DNA from: Oleiharenicola sp.
GTDB taxonomy: Bacteria > Verrucomicrobiota > Verrucomicrobiia > Opitutales > Opitutaceae
Reading direction: 5' to 3'
Length of the DNA: 62,437 nucleotides
NCBI GenBank assembly: GCA_025363455.1
Contig: JANYDW010000036.1
Coordinates: 1 to 62,437, forward strand
Below the pieces are notes generated by a model. That model was not told where the DNA came from. It saw only the letters and a list, made by a program, of their open reading frames with translations, and made no database searches. Shown here one piece after another: positions 28,569 to 36,570 of the stretch (the first letter of the stretch is position 1; each line of letters begins with the position of its first letter). The translations under genes were made by a program, and so were the position numbers.

Positions 28569-30398
28569 TTATGGCTTCGCCTGCATCCGGCCGGTCGGCT
28601 GCCACGCCGGCGTGCCATCCTCCCACTGGTTGTCAGTTAACTGCTGAACGTCCGTGCCGTCATAGCGCATCACAAAGATTTCCCCATAGGGCTGCGGGGC
28701 ATCGGTGTAGACCACCTCGTCCTTGAAACCCATCCGCGACGAGGTGAAGACGATGAATTCGCCGTCCGGCGACCAGCCCATGTGGGTGTCGTTGCCGTGG
28801 GTGAAGGTGAGCTGCTTCACGTCGGTTCCATCCGGCTTGATCGTGTAGACCTCATAATTGCCGCCGGCCTGCCGGGAAAACATGATCAAGTCCCCGCGGG
28901 GTGACCACAGCGGAAAATTGTCATAGCCGTCCGTCAAGGTGGTCACGGCCTTCGTTTCCAGATTCATGATCCGCAGTCCGCCGCCATCGGCCCCAAACGT
29001 GCGATAGACAAAACGCTTCCCGTCGGGCGCCATCGAAGGAAAGCCGTTGTTGTTCGGCCCGGTGGTCACCTCGCGAAAACCGGAGCCGTCGGCGTTAATC
29101 AGCGCGACCTGCGCCCCGCCTTCCACCCGGTCGGCGGGCTTGTGGAATTTCCCGTGGAAACCGTTGAAGAACGCGTTGAAATCCCCGATGCCAAACATGA
29201 TTGTCGCGCCATCCGGTGACCATTGCGGCCCGAGGACGTTACGCTTGGGATCCGAGAAAATGACCTCCGACTTGGCGGAACCAGGGGACGCGAGCGCAAT
29301 GCCCGTCCCATAAATGCCAGTGGACCTTTCGAGCGTGACGAATCGATCCCCGGCCGGATTGAACGACGGCAGCAAGCCCGTCAGCGTCAGTTCATATCCG
29401 GGAAGCCGGCTGAACGTTTTTTTCCAGGGCGGCCGGGATGCGGTCATTCTCCGGTGAAACACGATGCGCGCACCATCGGGCGACCACGCCGCTCCGCGCA
29501 CCTCCCCTTTCGGTCCGGCCTTGCCGTTGATGTAATAGATCCCCGCGCCGGGCCCGGCCTTGTCGCGCCGGAGGTAGCCAATCGTGTTGCCGACATAAGA
29601 CGGGGCAAAGTTTACTCCCGGCGGCGCAGCCAGGTCTGTCATTTTCCCGGTGGCGACCTCGATCGAAACGAGCCGCGTGTCGTTGTTCGGCTCGGGACTG
29701 GGCCGCCGGTTGGCGAGGGTTTGCTCTGCCGTCATCGCGTAGGCCAGCACCTGCCGGCTGTCCGCCGACCACTTCGGACTCCCGACAAAAGCGCCATGCT
29801 CGGTGATCCGCTTCAATCCCGTGCCGTCGGGGCGAATCACAAAGAGATCGACCTCCTGCAATCGCTCCCAGCGTCCGTCCGAAAACGGCAGCGAGCTTTC
29901 CCGATCCGATGAAAAGGCGATCCATTTCCCGTCAGGGGACCACGCCGGACGAAAGTCACCGCCCGTTCCGGTCCCCATGGTCAGCGCCTTGGTCCGCCGC
30001 GTCGCGAGATCCATGGTCCAGAGATGCGCGAAGCCGCCGTTGCGGGAACTGACAAACACGAGCTGCTTCCCGTCGGGTGAGAACGCCGCTTGATCATCGT
30101 AAGCCGGGTCATCGGTCAGCCGCTCCAGTCCCGTGCCATCGGGCTTTACGCGGAAGAGATCGGCCGAGCCCTCCCGCTCAGAGGTAAACACCAGTGTCGC
30201 GCCATCCGGCGACCACACGGCGTCGTAGTCCAGTTCGTGATTGCCGAGCAGGGGATGCTCGTCGCTGCCATCGGCGGAGGCGATGAAGAGCCCAATTTGT
30301 CCCCCGTTGGGAAACACGCGGGCGTAGGATATCTTTTGGGGCTCGGCGGCGGCGGTTAAAGCGTAGCCGGCAAGGAGCAGCGTGAGGGGTAGGCGCAT
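28569..30398 (-). CDS. TolB-like beta-propeller exported protein
   Basis: A 609-residue protein with an N-terminal signal peptide (MRLPLTLLLAGYALTAAAEP) and many WD40-like PD40 units. The repeated WSPDG core is seen throughout (AVWSPDGATLVFTSEREG, PAWSPDGKWIAFSSDRE, MGWSPDGEFIVFTSSR), which marks TolB-type propellers that bind partners in the periplasm. ATG at 30396-30398 starts the signal peptide; the longer open frame upstream is not coding. Pal and TolA/Q/R genes are absent nearby, so this is probably a TolB paralogue rather than the Tol-Pal component. It ends convergently with the cyclophilin gene. Confidence 0.88.
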   Translation of the reverse strand: MRLPLTLLLAGYALTAAAEPQKISYARVFPNGGQIGLFIASADGSDEHPLLGNHELDYDAVWSPDGATLVFTSEREGSADLFRVKPDGTGLERLTDDPAYDDQAAFSPDGKQLVFVSSRNGGFAHLWTMDLATRRTKALTMGTGTGGDFRPAWSPDGKWIAFSSDRESSLPFSDGRWERLQEVDLFVIRPDGTGLKRITEHGAFVGSPKWSADSRQVLAYAMTAEQTLANRRPSPEPNNDTRLVSIEVATGKMTDLAAPPGVNFAPSYVGNTIGYLRRDKAGPGAGIYYINGKAGPKGEVRGAAWSPDGARIVFHRRMTASRPPWKKTFSRLPGYELTLTGLLPSFNPAGDRFVTLERSTGIYGTGIALASPGSAKSEVIFSDPKRNVLGPQWSPDGATIMFGIGDFNAFFNGFHGKFHKPADRVEGGAQVALINADGSGFREVTTGPNNNGFPSMAPDGKRFVYRTFGADGGGLRIMNLETKAVTTLTDGYDNFPLWSPRGDLIMFSRQAGGNYEVYTIKPDGTDVKQLTFTHGNDTHMGWSPDGEFIVFTSSRMGFKDEVVYTDAPQPYGEIFVMRYDGTDVQQLTDNQWEDGTPAWQPTGRMQAKP

Positions 30399-30502
30399 AG
30401 CGGAACCTTGGGTGCAAAGAGCGACGCTGTCGAGCCGTGTGCCAGACCAACCGGCCGGCGGGAGCGAGCTAGAGGGTCGGCTACAGAATTCCTGAAACCG
30501 CC

Positions 30503-31447
30503 CTAGCTTGCAGCCGCGCTGACCGCACTGACCCCGCGGCCCGCGAGCTCGTGCGTCACCGACTTGCACAGGCCTACGAAGGTCTCCTCGCCGAGGGAAA
30601 GCCGTCGACCGCGCAGGTGGCCGATGCCCCACTGGCGCCGCAGCTTGTGCTTGCCGAGCGGTAGCGACACCAGCGCACCCGAGGCCAGTTCCGCCACGGC
30701 CACCCACGGAGCCAGGATGCCGACCCCGAGGCCGATCTTCACCAGCTCCTTGATCGCGTCCATGCTGCCGAGCTCGAGGATGTTGTTCAACGGCAGGCCC
30801 TCGGCGCTGAAATGCTCCTTCACGAGGCGAAAGGTGTAACTCGTGTGATTGTAGACAATGAGCGTCTGCTCCTCAAAATTGTCCCGTTGCACCCGACCCG
30901 CCCGGGCCCACGGATGGCCGGGCGCCACGAGCAAGCGCATCTCGTCGCCAAAGAGAGGCACAAAGGTGAGTTCCTTCTGCCCTTCGGGCTCGAGCATCAG
31001 GGCCAGGTCGATCCGGTTGTTCAGCAGCAGATCCATCTGCCGGGCGTGGTCGCCCGGATCGATCGTGATGACGCACTTGGGGAAGCTCTGTTTGAATTCC
31101 CGCAACACCGTCGGCAAAATGTATTGGCACGCGGTGGTGCTTGCGCCCACGCGGAGCCGGCCGTGGCCCCAGCGCGACAATTCGTCGAGGCCGCGGCGCG
31201 CCGACTTCATCTCAGCGAGGATCTTGTCCACGTGCCGCAGGAATTGCTCCCCTGATTGCGTGAGTGCCACGCGCCGGCCGGCGCGCTCAAAGAGCCGGCA
31301 GCCGGCCTGTTCCTCCAGCGCCTTGATGGCGTGGCTGATCGCGCTCTGCGTCAGGAATAATTCCTGCGCCGCGCGCGTGAAACTGCCCAGCCGCGCCAAG
31401 GTGGCGAAGGCGAGCAACTGACGGGTGTCGAATGTGTTGTTCTTCAT
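30503..31447 (-). CDS. LysR family transcriptional regulator, copy 1
   Basis: A 314-residue LysR regulator. The N-terminal winged helix-turn-helix covers residues ~8-65 (LLAFATLARLGSFTRAAQELFLTQSAISHAIKALE); the rest is the periplasmic-binding-like effector domain. It differs from the LysR gene at 31817-32749 at only about a dozen positions plus the C-terminal tail (roughly 96% identity by eye), so the pair comes from a recent duplication. The divergent neighbour of this copy is only a truncated remnant of an NrtA-like gene, whereas copy 2 faces the intact gene. A CysB/Cbl-like role in nitrogen or sulfur assimilation is likely; the effector is unknown. Confidence 0.93.
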   Translation of the reverse strand: MKNNTFDTRQLLAFATLARLGSFTRAAQELFLTQSAISHAIKALEEQAGCRLFERAGRRVALTQSGEQFLRHVDKILAEMKSARRGLDELSRWGHGRLRVGASTTACQYILPTVLREFKQSFPKCVITIDPGDHARQMDLLLNNRIDLALMLEPEGQKELTFVPLFGDEMRLLVAPGHPWARAGRVQRDNFEEQTLIVYNHTSYTFRLVKEHFSAEGLPLNNILELGSMDAIKELVKIGLGVGILAPWVAVAELASGALVSLPLGKHKLRRQWGIGHLRGRRLSLGEETFVGLCKSVTHELAGRGVSAVSAAAS

Positions 31448-31480
31448 GCGGCGCGGTGGTCGGTCGCGACATGAAAGGGA

Positions 31481-31500
31481 CTCATAAACTCCATGAATTC
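31481..31500. promoter_or_regulatory. Degenerate LysR operator-like dyad, copy 1
   Basis: ACTCAT-N7-ATGAAT, the counterpart of the better dyad at 32782-32800 in the duplicated upstream region. One arm has lost a matching base. Confidence 0.4.
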
Positions 31501-31566
31501 TTTAAAGAGCAGTAATCAGGCCAAATCCGCCGGCTGGCACGTCATGCGCTAATACCGGTGGCAGAC

Positions 31567-31686
31567 ATGTCCGCCACCACCGCCACTTCCTTCTCTCCGG
31601 CCGAGCGCCCGTTGCGCATCGGTTTCCTGGCGCTGACGACGACCCTCCGGGGTCAGGTTGCCCATTTCCCGATCGTGACCGACTGA
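31567..31686 (+). pseudogene. Truncated 5' remnant of a duplicated NrtA-like gene
   Basis: An ATG at 31567 opens MSATTATSFSPAERPLRIGF and then LALT, which aligns with the first 23 or so residues of the intact gene at 32868 (SSIERPLRVGFLALTDAAP). After about 31641 the similarity stops and the frame closes at 31686 after 39 residues. The upstream 90 bases are also nearly identical to those before 32868. This is the broken edge of the duplication that made the second LysR gene. Confidence 0.82.
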
Positions 31687-31816
31687 TTGGGCATTGGGCG
31701 CCCTAGCCGCTTCGGCTCAGCACGACTCGACACCGAAGGCAAAGGCCGTCGGGGCGTGAAGCCCCTCCCACATTCGGGCAGCAGGTCAAAGTGCGCCAAG
31801 GGAGCACACTCACCTC
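31641..31816. other. Junction segment between the two LysR copies
   Basis: No gene is seen. The segment starts where homology to the NrtA-like gene breaks, and carries a half palindrome at 31748-31772 (GTCGGGGCGTGAAGCCCCTC then CCACA) of the same family found at 46288-46346. Confidence 0.6.
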
Positions 31817-32749
31817 TCATGCCACCGCGCTGACGCCGCGGCCGGTGAGTTCGTGCGTCACCGACTTGCACAGGCCGACAAAGGTCTCCTCGCCGAGTGA
31901 GAGCCGGCGGCCGCGCAGATGGCCGATGCCCCACTGACGCCGCAGCTTGTGCTTGCCGAGCGGCAGCGACACCAGTGCGCCCGAGCCCAGCTCCGCCACG
32001 GCCACCCACGGCGCCAGGATGCCGACGCCAAGGCCGATCTTCACCAGCTCCTTGATCGCCTCCATGCTGCCGACCTCGAGGATGTTGTTCAGTGGCAGGC
32101 CCTCGTCGCGGAAATGATCCTTCACCAGACGGAAGGTGTAGCTCGTGTGGTTGTAGACGATGAGCGTCTGCTCCTCAAAGTTGTCCCGCTGCACCCGGCC
32201 GGCCCGGGCCCACGGATGGCCGGGTGCCACGAGCAAGCGCATCTCGTCGCCAAAGAGAGGCACAAAAGTCAGTTCCTTTTGCGCTTCGGGCTCGAGCATC
32301 AGAGCCAGATCAATCCGGTTGTTCAGCAGCAGATCCATTTGCCGGGCGTGGTCGCCCGGATCGATCGTAATGACGCACTTGGGAAAGCTCTGCTTAAATT
32401 CCCGCAGCACGGTCGGCAAAATGTACTGGCAGGCGGTGGTGCTCGCGCCCACGCGGAGCCGGCCATGGCCCCAGCGGGAAAGTTCGTCGAGGCCGCGGCG
32501 CGCCGTTTTCATCTCGGCCAGGATCTTGTCCACGTGCCGCAGGAATTGCTCGCCCGATTGCGTCAGCGTCACGCGCCGGCCGGCACGCTCGAAGAGCCGG
32601 CAGCCGGCCTGTTCCTCCAGCGCCTTGATGGCATGGCTGATGGCGCTCTGCGTGAGAAACAGTTCCTGCGCCGCACGCGTGAAGCTGCCCAGCCGCGCCA
32701 AGGTGGCGAAGGCGAGCAATTGCCGGGTCTCGAATGTGTTGTTCTTCAT
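31817..32749 (-). CDS. LysR family transcriptional regulator, copy 2
   Basis: A 310-residue LysR regulator, almost identical to copy 1 over its whole length except the last few residues. Helix-turn-helix residues are in the same positions; most differences are conservative (for example D7 to E7 and several in the effector domain between residues 215 and 250). It is transcribed away from the cytosolic NrtA-like gene with a 118-base shared control region that contains a dyad at 32782-32800, the usual layout for a LysR activator and its target. It is the better candidate for the active regulator of the nitrate cluster. Confidence 0.93.
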   Translation of the reverse strand: MKNNTFETRQLLAFATLARLGSFTRAAQELFLTQSAISHAIKALEEQAGCRLFERAGRRVTLTQSGEQFLRHVDKILAEMKTARRGLDELSRWGHGRLRVGASTTACQYILPTVLREFKQSFPKCVITIDPGDHARQMDLLLNNRIDLALMLEPEAQKELTFVPLFGDEMRLLVAPGHPWARAGRVQRDNFEEQTLIVYNHTSYTFRLVKDHFRDEGLPLNNILEVGSMEAIKELVKIGLGVGILAPWVAVAELGSGALVSLPLGKHKLRRQWGIGHLRGRRLSLGEETFVGLCKSVTHELTGRGVSAVA

Positions 32750-32781
32750 CAGGCGAGCAGGTCGGTCTCAACATGAAAGGG

Positions 32782-32800
32782 ACTCATTAACTGCATGAGT
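32782..32800. promoter_or_regulatory. LysR operator-like dyad
   Basis: Perfect inverted repeat ACTCAT-N7-ATGAGT in the intergenic region between divergent LysR copy 2 and the nitrate operon. Spacing and placement suit a LysR regulator site. Confidence 0.5.
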
Positions 32801-32836
32801 TCTTTAGAGAGCAGTAATCAGGCCAAATCCGCCGGC

Positions 32837-32852
32837 TGGCACGTCATGCGCT
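32837..32852 (+). promoter_or_regulatory. Possible sigma-54 type promoter (weak)
   Basis: TGGCACGTCATGCGCT matches the -24 element perfectly and the GC of the -12 element at the right spacing. The site is kept in the upstream region of the truncated copy. The predicted start would leave only about six bases before the ATG at 32868, which argues against it unless the true start lies downstream. Confidence 0.25.
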
Positions 32853-32867
32853 AAGGTCAGGGCAGAG

Positions 32868-33971
32868 ATGCCCGTCGCCACTCCAACTCATTTCTCCTCC
32901 ATCGAACGCCCGCTACGCGTCGGTTTCCTGGCGTTGACCGATGCCGCGCCTCTCGTGGTGGCGCAGGAACGCGGCTATTTTGCCCGGCGCGGACTCACGA
33001 TCGAGCTCCGTCGCGAGGTCGGCTGGGCCACGATCCGCGACAAGGTCACTTACGGCGAACTCGACGCCGCCCACGCCCCGGCCCCGATGCTCTGGGCGGC
33101 GCAACTTGGCCTCGGCTGCGCCCCGGCCGACGTCTGCACCGGCTTTATTTTCAATCTTCACGGCAACGCGATCACGCTATCTACCCGCCTGTGGTCGTCC
33201 GGCGTGCGCGACCTGGCCTCCCTGCGCGACGAGGCCCTGCGCCGCCGCGGAGAGAACAAGCTCACCTTCGGCATCGTGTTTCCCTACTCGATGCACCAGG
33301 TACTGCTCCAGCAGTGGCTGCGGTCCGCGCGGCTCGATCCGGAGCGCGACGTGCGCATCGCCGTCGTGCCCCCGGCCCAGATGTTCCGCAATCTCGCGGC
33401 CGGCACGCTCGACGGCTACTGCGCCGGCGAGCCCTGGAACACCTTGGCGGTGCAGCAAGGCGAAGGCTGGTGCCCGGCCTGGAGCGCCGCACTCTCGCCC
33501 GGCCATGTCGAGAAGGTGCTGATGGTCCGCGCCGCCTTCGCCGAACGCCGGGCGTCCGAGCACAGCCGCCTTATCGCCGCTCTCGCCGAGGCCGCCGCCT
33601 GGTGCGACGTGCCGGAGCATCGCGCTGAGCTCGCGGAAATCCTCTCGGCCCCGGCTTACCTCGATCTGCCCGCCGCCGTCATCGCCCCGACGCTCCTCGG
33701 CCAGTTCGCATGTCGGGCCGATCTCATCGAGTCCGTGCCCGATTTCCATGTCTTCAGCCGGGGCGACGCCAACGCGCCCACCCCGGTCCGCGCCGCCACA
33801 CTCCAGAACGAACTCATTGCCACGGGCCTCCTGCCGCGCGCCCAGCTTACCCCCAGTTTACCCCGCCGTCTCTTTCGCGAGGACATGTATCGCGAAGCCA
33901 TTGCCAACCTCGACACCACCTATGCACCACCATCAACCAAGCTCCACGGCGGGGCGTTCGTCCCCGCTTAA
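32868..33971 (+). CDS. Cytosolic NrtA-like nitrate-binding protein (NasS- or NrtC-domain-like)
   Basis: A 367-residue protein of the NrtA/CmpA substrate-binding family without a signal peptide. Family motifs are clear: LRVGFLALTDAAPLVVAQERGYF, GWATIRDKVTYGELDAAHAPAP, PPAQMFRNLAAGTLDGYCAGEPWN. Without export it would bind nitrate or nitrite inside the cell, as NasS does, or as the C-terminal regulatory domain of NrtC does; neither ATPase in this cluster carries that domain, so this could be its free-standing form. No NasT antiterminator gene is seen. ATG at 32868 is the natural start. It overlaps the next gene by 50 bases. Confidence 0.85.
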   Translation: MPVATPTHFSSIERPLRVGFLALTDAAPLVVAQERGYFARRGLTIELRREVGWATIRDKVTYGELDAAHAPAPMLWAAQLGLGCAPADVCTGFIFNLHGNAITLSTRLWSSGVRDLASLRDEALRRRGENKLTFGIVFPYSMHQVLLQQWLRSARLDPERDVRIAVVPPAQMFRNLAAGTLDGYCAGEPWNTLAVQQGEGWCPAWSAALSPGHVEKVLMVRAAFAERRASEHSRLIAALAEAAAWCDVPEHRAELAEILSAPAYLDLPAAVIAPTLLGQFACRADLIESVPDFHVFSRGDANAPTPVRAATLQNELIATGLLPRAQLTPSLPRRLFREDMYREAIANLDTTYAPPSTKLHGGAFVPA

Positions 33972-35238
33972 CCGTCGCGAATTCCTTTCCCGCGGCGCCA
34001 CGCTGGCCGGCACCGCCGCCCTGTGGGCCGCCCTCGGTAACAAAAGCTGGGCCGCCACCGCCGGCTCCGCGTCCGACGCGCCCGAGACGCCCGACCTCAA
34101 CTTCGGCATGATCGCGCTGACGGATTGCTCGCCCATCGTCATCGCGCACGAGAAGGGCTTCTTCAAAAAATACGGCATCAACTCGACCGTCACGAAAGGC
34201 GCCAACTGGGCCGCCATCCGCGACAGCCTCTCCACCGGCTCCATCCAGGCCACGCACATGCTCATCGGCATGCCGCTCGCCTCAACCATGGGCCTCGCCG
34301 GTTCGCCCAAGAAACCAATGGTCGCCCCCTGGATCCTCAACCGCAACGGCCAGGCCATCACCCTCAAGACCGAGTTGAAGGGCAAGGTCGGCGCCGACCC
34401 GGAGGCGCTCAAGCCCTTCGCCGACCAGGCCAAGAAGCTCGGCGAGCCGCTCACCTTTGCCATGACCTTCCCGCCGGGCACGCACGCCATGTGGCTTCGC
34501 TACTACCTCGCCGCCGGCGGCATCAATCCCGGTGGCCCGAACGGCGAGGGTGGCGATGTCAGCCTCATCACCGTCCCGCCCGCCCAGATGGTCGCCAACA
34601 TGAAGATCGGCAAGATGGATGGCTTCTGTGTTGGCGAACCCTGGGGCGCCCGCTCCATCGCCGACGGTATCGGCTTCACCTCGGTCACCACGCAGGACAT
34701 CTGGAAGGACCACCCGGAGAAGGTCTGCGCCTTCACGGAGGAATTTGCCCTCAAGAATCCCAAGACGGTCAAGGCCGTCCTCAAGGCCCTGCACGAGGCG
34801 AGCGTCTGGCTCGACGTCATGGAAAATCGCGTGGAGCAATGCGACATCGTCTCCAAGGCCACCTACATCAACTGCCAGAAGGAAATCATCCTCGGCCGCC
34901 TGCAGGGCAAGCTGGACTACGGCGACGGCCGCAAGAAGGACGACGAGTTCTACATGCACTACAGCAAGCGCAACTGCAATTACCCGCAGGCCAAGTACGC
35001 GAAGTGGTTTCTCTCGCAATACCGCCGCTGGGGCATGGTCACCGGCACGCCTGATTATGACGGCATCGCCAAGCGGGTCATGCGCGCCGATCTCTACGAG
35101 GAGGCGATGAAGGAAATTGGTTACGCCCATGGCGGCGCCGACGCCACGCCCGAAACGCTCTTCGACGGCGCGACCTTTGACCCCGCGAACCCCGAAGCCT
35201 TCGCCACCGGCGCGACGGTCAAGAGCCTCAAGGGCTGA
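33922..35238 (+). CDS. nrtA: Nitrate/nitrite ABC transporter substrate-binding protein, Tat-exported
   Basis: A 438-residue NrtA-type binding protein. The N-terminus has a twin-arginine signal (NRREFLSRGATLAGTAALWAA) ending near AATAGS, so it is exported folded. The mature part has LNFGMIALTDCSPIVIAHEKGFF, GANWAAIRDSLSTGSIQATHML and PPAQMVANMKIGKMDGFCVGEPWG, hallmarks of nitrate-binding NrtA. ATG at 33922 lies inside the end of the preceding gene in another frame, implying translational coupling. It works with the permease and two ATPases downstream. Confidence 0.94.
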   Translation: MHHHQPSSTAGRSSPLNRREFLSRGATLAGTAALWAALGNKSWAATAGSASDAPETPDLNFGMIALTDCSPIVIAHEKGFFKKYGINSTVTKGANWAAIRDSLSTGSIQATHMLIGMPLASTMGLAGSPKKPMVAPWILNRNGQAITLKTELKGKVGADPEALKPFADQAKKLGEPLTFAMTFPPGTHAMWLRYYLAAGGINPGGPNGEGGDVSLITVPPAQMVANMKIGKMDGFCVGEPWGARSIADGIGFTSVTTQDIWKDHPEKVCAFTEEFALKNPKTVKAVLKALHEASVWLDVMENRVEQCDIVSKATYINCQKEIILGRLQGKLDYGDGRKKDDEFYMHYSKRNCNYPQAKYAKWFLSQYRRWGMVTGTPDYDGIAKRVMRADLYEEAMKEIGYAHGGADATPETLFDGATFDPANPEAFATGATVKSLKG

Positions 35239-35244
35239 GTTACT

Positions 35245-35327
35245 GCCCGCGAATCACGCGAATATCCGCCAATGAAATTCATCTCTGTTTCCGATTTCAT
35301 TCGTGTCCATTCGCGTGATTCGCGGGC
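35245..35327. repeat. GCCCGCGAATCACGCGAAT palindrome
   Basis: Inverted repeat with arms GCCCGCGAATCACGCGAAT and ATTCGCGTGATTCGCGGGC and internal ATGAAATTC/GATTTCAT pairs. It occupies the nrtA-nrtB gap. Confidence 0.88.
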
Positions 35328-35336
35328 CCCTGCCTT

Positions 35337-36122
35337 ATGAAATCCTTCAAACTCGACTGGCTCCTGCTGCCGCTGCTCGGCTTCGGCATCGTGCTCATCC
35401 TCTGGGCGATCTCCAGCAACACCTGGGCGACCAACCTGCCTTCGCCGGCCAAGACCTGGGAATCGAGCCGCGACTACGTGCTCTCGCCCTTCGCCAAGCG
35501 CGGCGAGATGGACCAGGGCATCCTGCGCTTCACGTGGTATTCGCTGATCCTCGTGGCGCAGGGCTATGCCATCGCGCTTATCGTCGGCACGCCGATCGGT
35601 TTCTGCCTCGGACTCTCGAAGACCTTCACCAAGACCTTCGACCCGATCATCCAGATTCTGCGCCCGGTCTCGCCGCTGGCCTGGCTGCCGCTCGGTCTCG
35701 TGCTCTTCATGAACGCCGGCAAGGAGGCCGGCACCTACGGCGCACTGTTCACCATCGCCATCTGCGCCATGTGGCCGACCGTGCTCAACACTGCCGTCGG
35801 CGTGCGCGCCGTGCCGCAGGATTTCCTCAACGTCGGCAAGGTCCTCAAGCTCTCGCGCTGGAAAACGCTCACCAAGATCCTCATTCCCGCGACCCTGCCC
35901 TACATGTTCACGGGTTTCCGCCTGTCGCTCGGCATTGCATGGCTCGCCATCGTGGCCGCCGAGATGCTCACCGGACGTCCCGGCGCCGGCGGCTTTCTCT
36001 GGCAGGAATACAACGCGCTCATCTACGAACACATCATCCTCTCGATCATCACCATCGGCCTCGTCGGCTTCGTGCTCGACCGGTTGATGAGCCTGCTGGA
36101 GCGGAGGTTTAAAAGCGCCTGA
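35337..36122 (+). CDS. nrtB: Nitrate ABC transporter permease
   Basis: A 261-residue inner-membrane permease of the NrtB/SsuC type with about six membrane segments. The conserved cytoplasmic loop that contacts the ATPase is visible (NVGKVLKLSRWKTLTKILIPATLPYMFTG), as are RPVSPLAWLPLGLVLF and AWLAIVAAEMLTG. ATG at 35337 follows the palindrome directly. The next coding sequence on the same strand is the first ATPase, but a small antisense gene and inverted repeats are interposed. Confidence 0.95.
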   Translation: MKSFKLDWLLLPLLGFGIVLILWAISSNTWATNLPSPAKTWESSRDYVLSPFAKRGEMDQGILRFTWYSLILVAQGYAIALIVGTPIGFCLGLSKTFTKTFDPIIQILRPVSPLAWLPLGLVLFMNAGKEAGTYGALFTIAICAMWPTVLNTAVGVRAVPQDFLNVGKVLKLSRWKTLTKILIPATLPYMFTGFRLSLGIAWLAIVAAEMLTGRPGAGGFLWQEYNALIYEHIILSIITIGLVGFVLDRLMSLLERRFKSA

Positions 36123-36125
36123 GGA

Positions 36126-36566
36126 CTTATGATTTACGACTTAAGACTTATGACTGAGTGCCGAGGTTCGCGTGGCGTTAAATATTTTCGTCAGCTCGAT
36201 CGCCTCAGCCTGCAAGGTCGTGACACGCCGGGCCGGAATATGCCCACAGCGCTTGGCGATCTCGATCCACAGATCTGTTTCGTCCGCCTCCTCGAGCACG
36301 ATGGTAATCTTGTTAATGAAATCAGCCCGCGATTTGCCTCGCAGAGCCGCACGATAGTTGGCCGCAACCGATCCGCCACTGCGAGCTACTTGGTTGGCAA
36401 CTGTTTTCCCCGAAGCGGAACGCGGCAACGAATCGGCCATTTTCATTACCCGGACCGCGAATTGAACCGTCCTCTCCTTGAGTTCGTCGTTGGTCATGAC
36501 GGCCAACGTTCTCCCACAGGCGAAGCTCCGTCTCAAATCATAAATCATAAGTCGTAAGTCATCAGT
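36126..36566. repeat. Inverted ATGATTTACGACTTA-type repeats flanking the four-helix gene
   Basis: Left arm 36126-36157 (ACTTATGATTTACGACTTAA, then GACTTATGACTGAG) and right arm 36534-36566 (its near complement, AAATCATAAATCATAAGTCG then TAAGTCATCAG) enclose the antisense gene. A related AAATCATAAATCATAAAT tract stands alone at 37604-37624. Confidence 0.85.
36141..36497 (-). CDS. Four-helix bundle protein (23S rRNA intervening-sequence family)
   Basis: A 118-residue all-helical protein of the four-helix bundle family (S23/IVS-type). Diagnostic parts are VQFAVRVMKMADSLP, the conserved AYRAALRGKSRADFINK-like segment (here NYRAALRGKSRADFINKI) and the VLEEADETDLWIEI helix. ATG at 36495-36497 gives the usual family length. 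It is encoded opposite to the nitrate operon, between nrtB and the first ATPase gene, and is bounded on both sides by inverted AT-rich repeats, which looks like a small inserted cassette. Molecular role of the family is not established; no rRNA gene is near. Confidence 0.87.
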   Translation of the reverse strand: MTNDELKERTVQFAVRVMKMADSLPRSASGKTVANQVARSGGSVAANYRAALRGKSRADFINKITIVLEEADETDLWIEIAKRCGHIPARRVTTLQAEAIELTKIFNATRTSALSHKS

Positions 36567-36570
36567 GCCG

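Noticed and set aside
34282..35130. Minus-strand frame opposite nrtA
   Set aside because: Antisense shadow of the binding protein gene with no recognisable domain.
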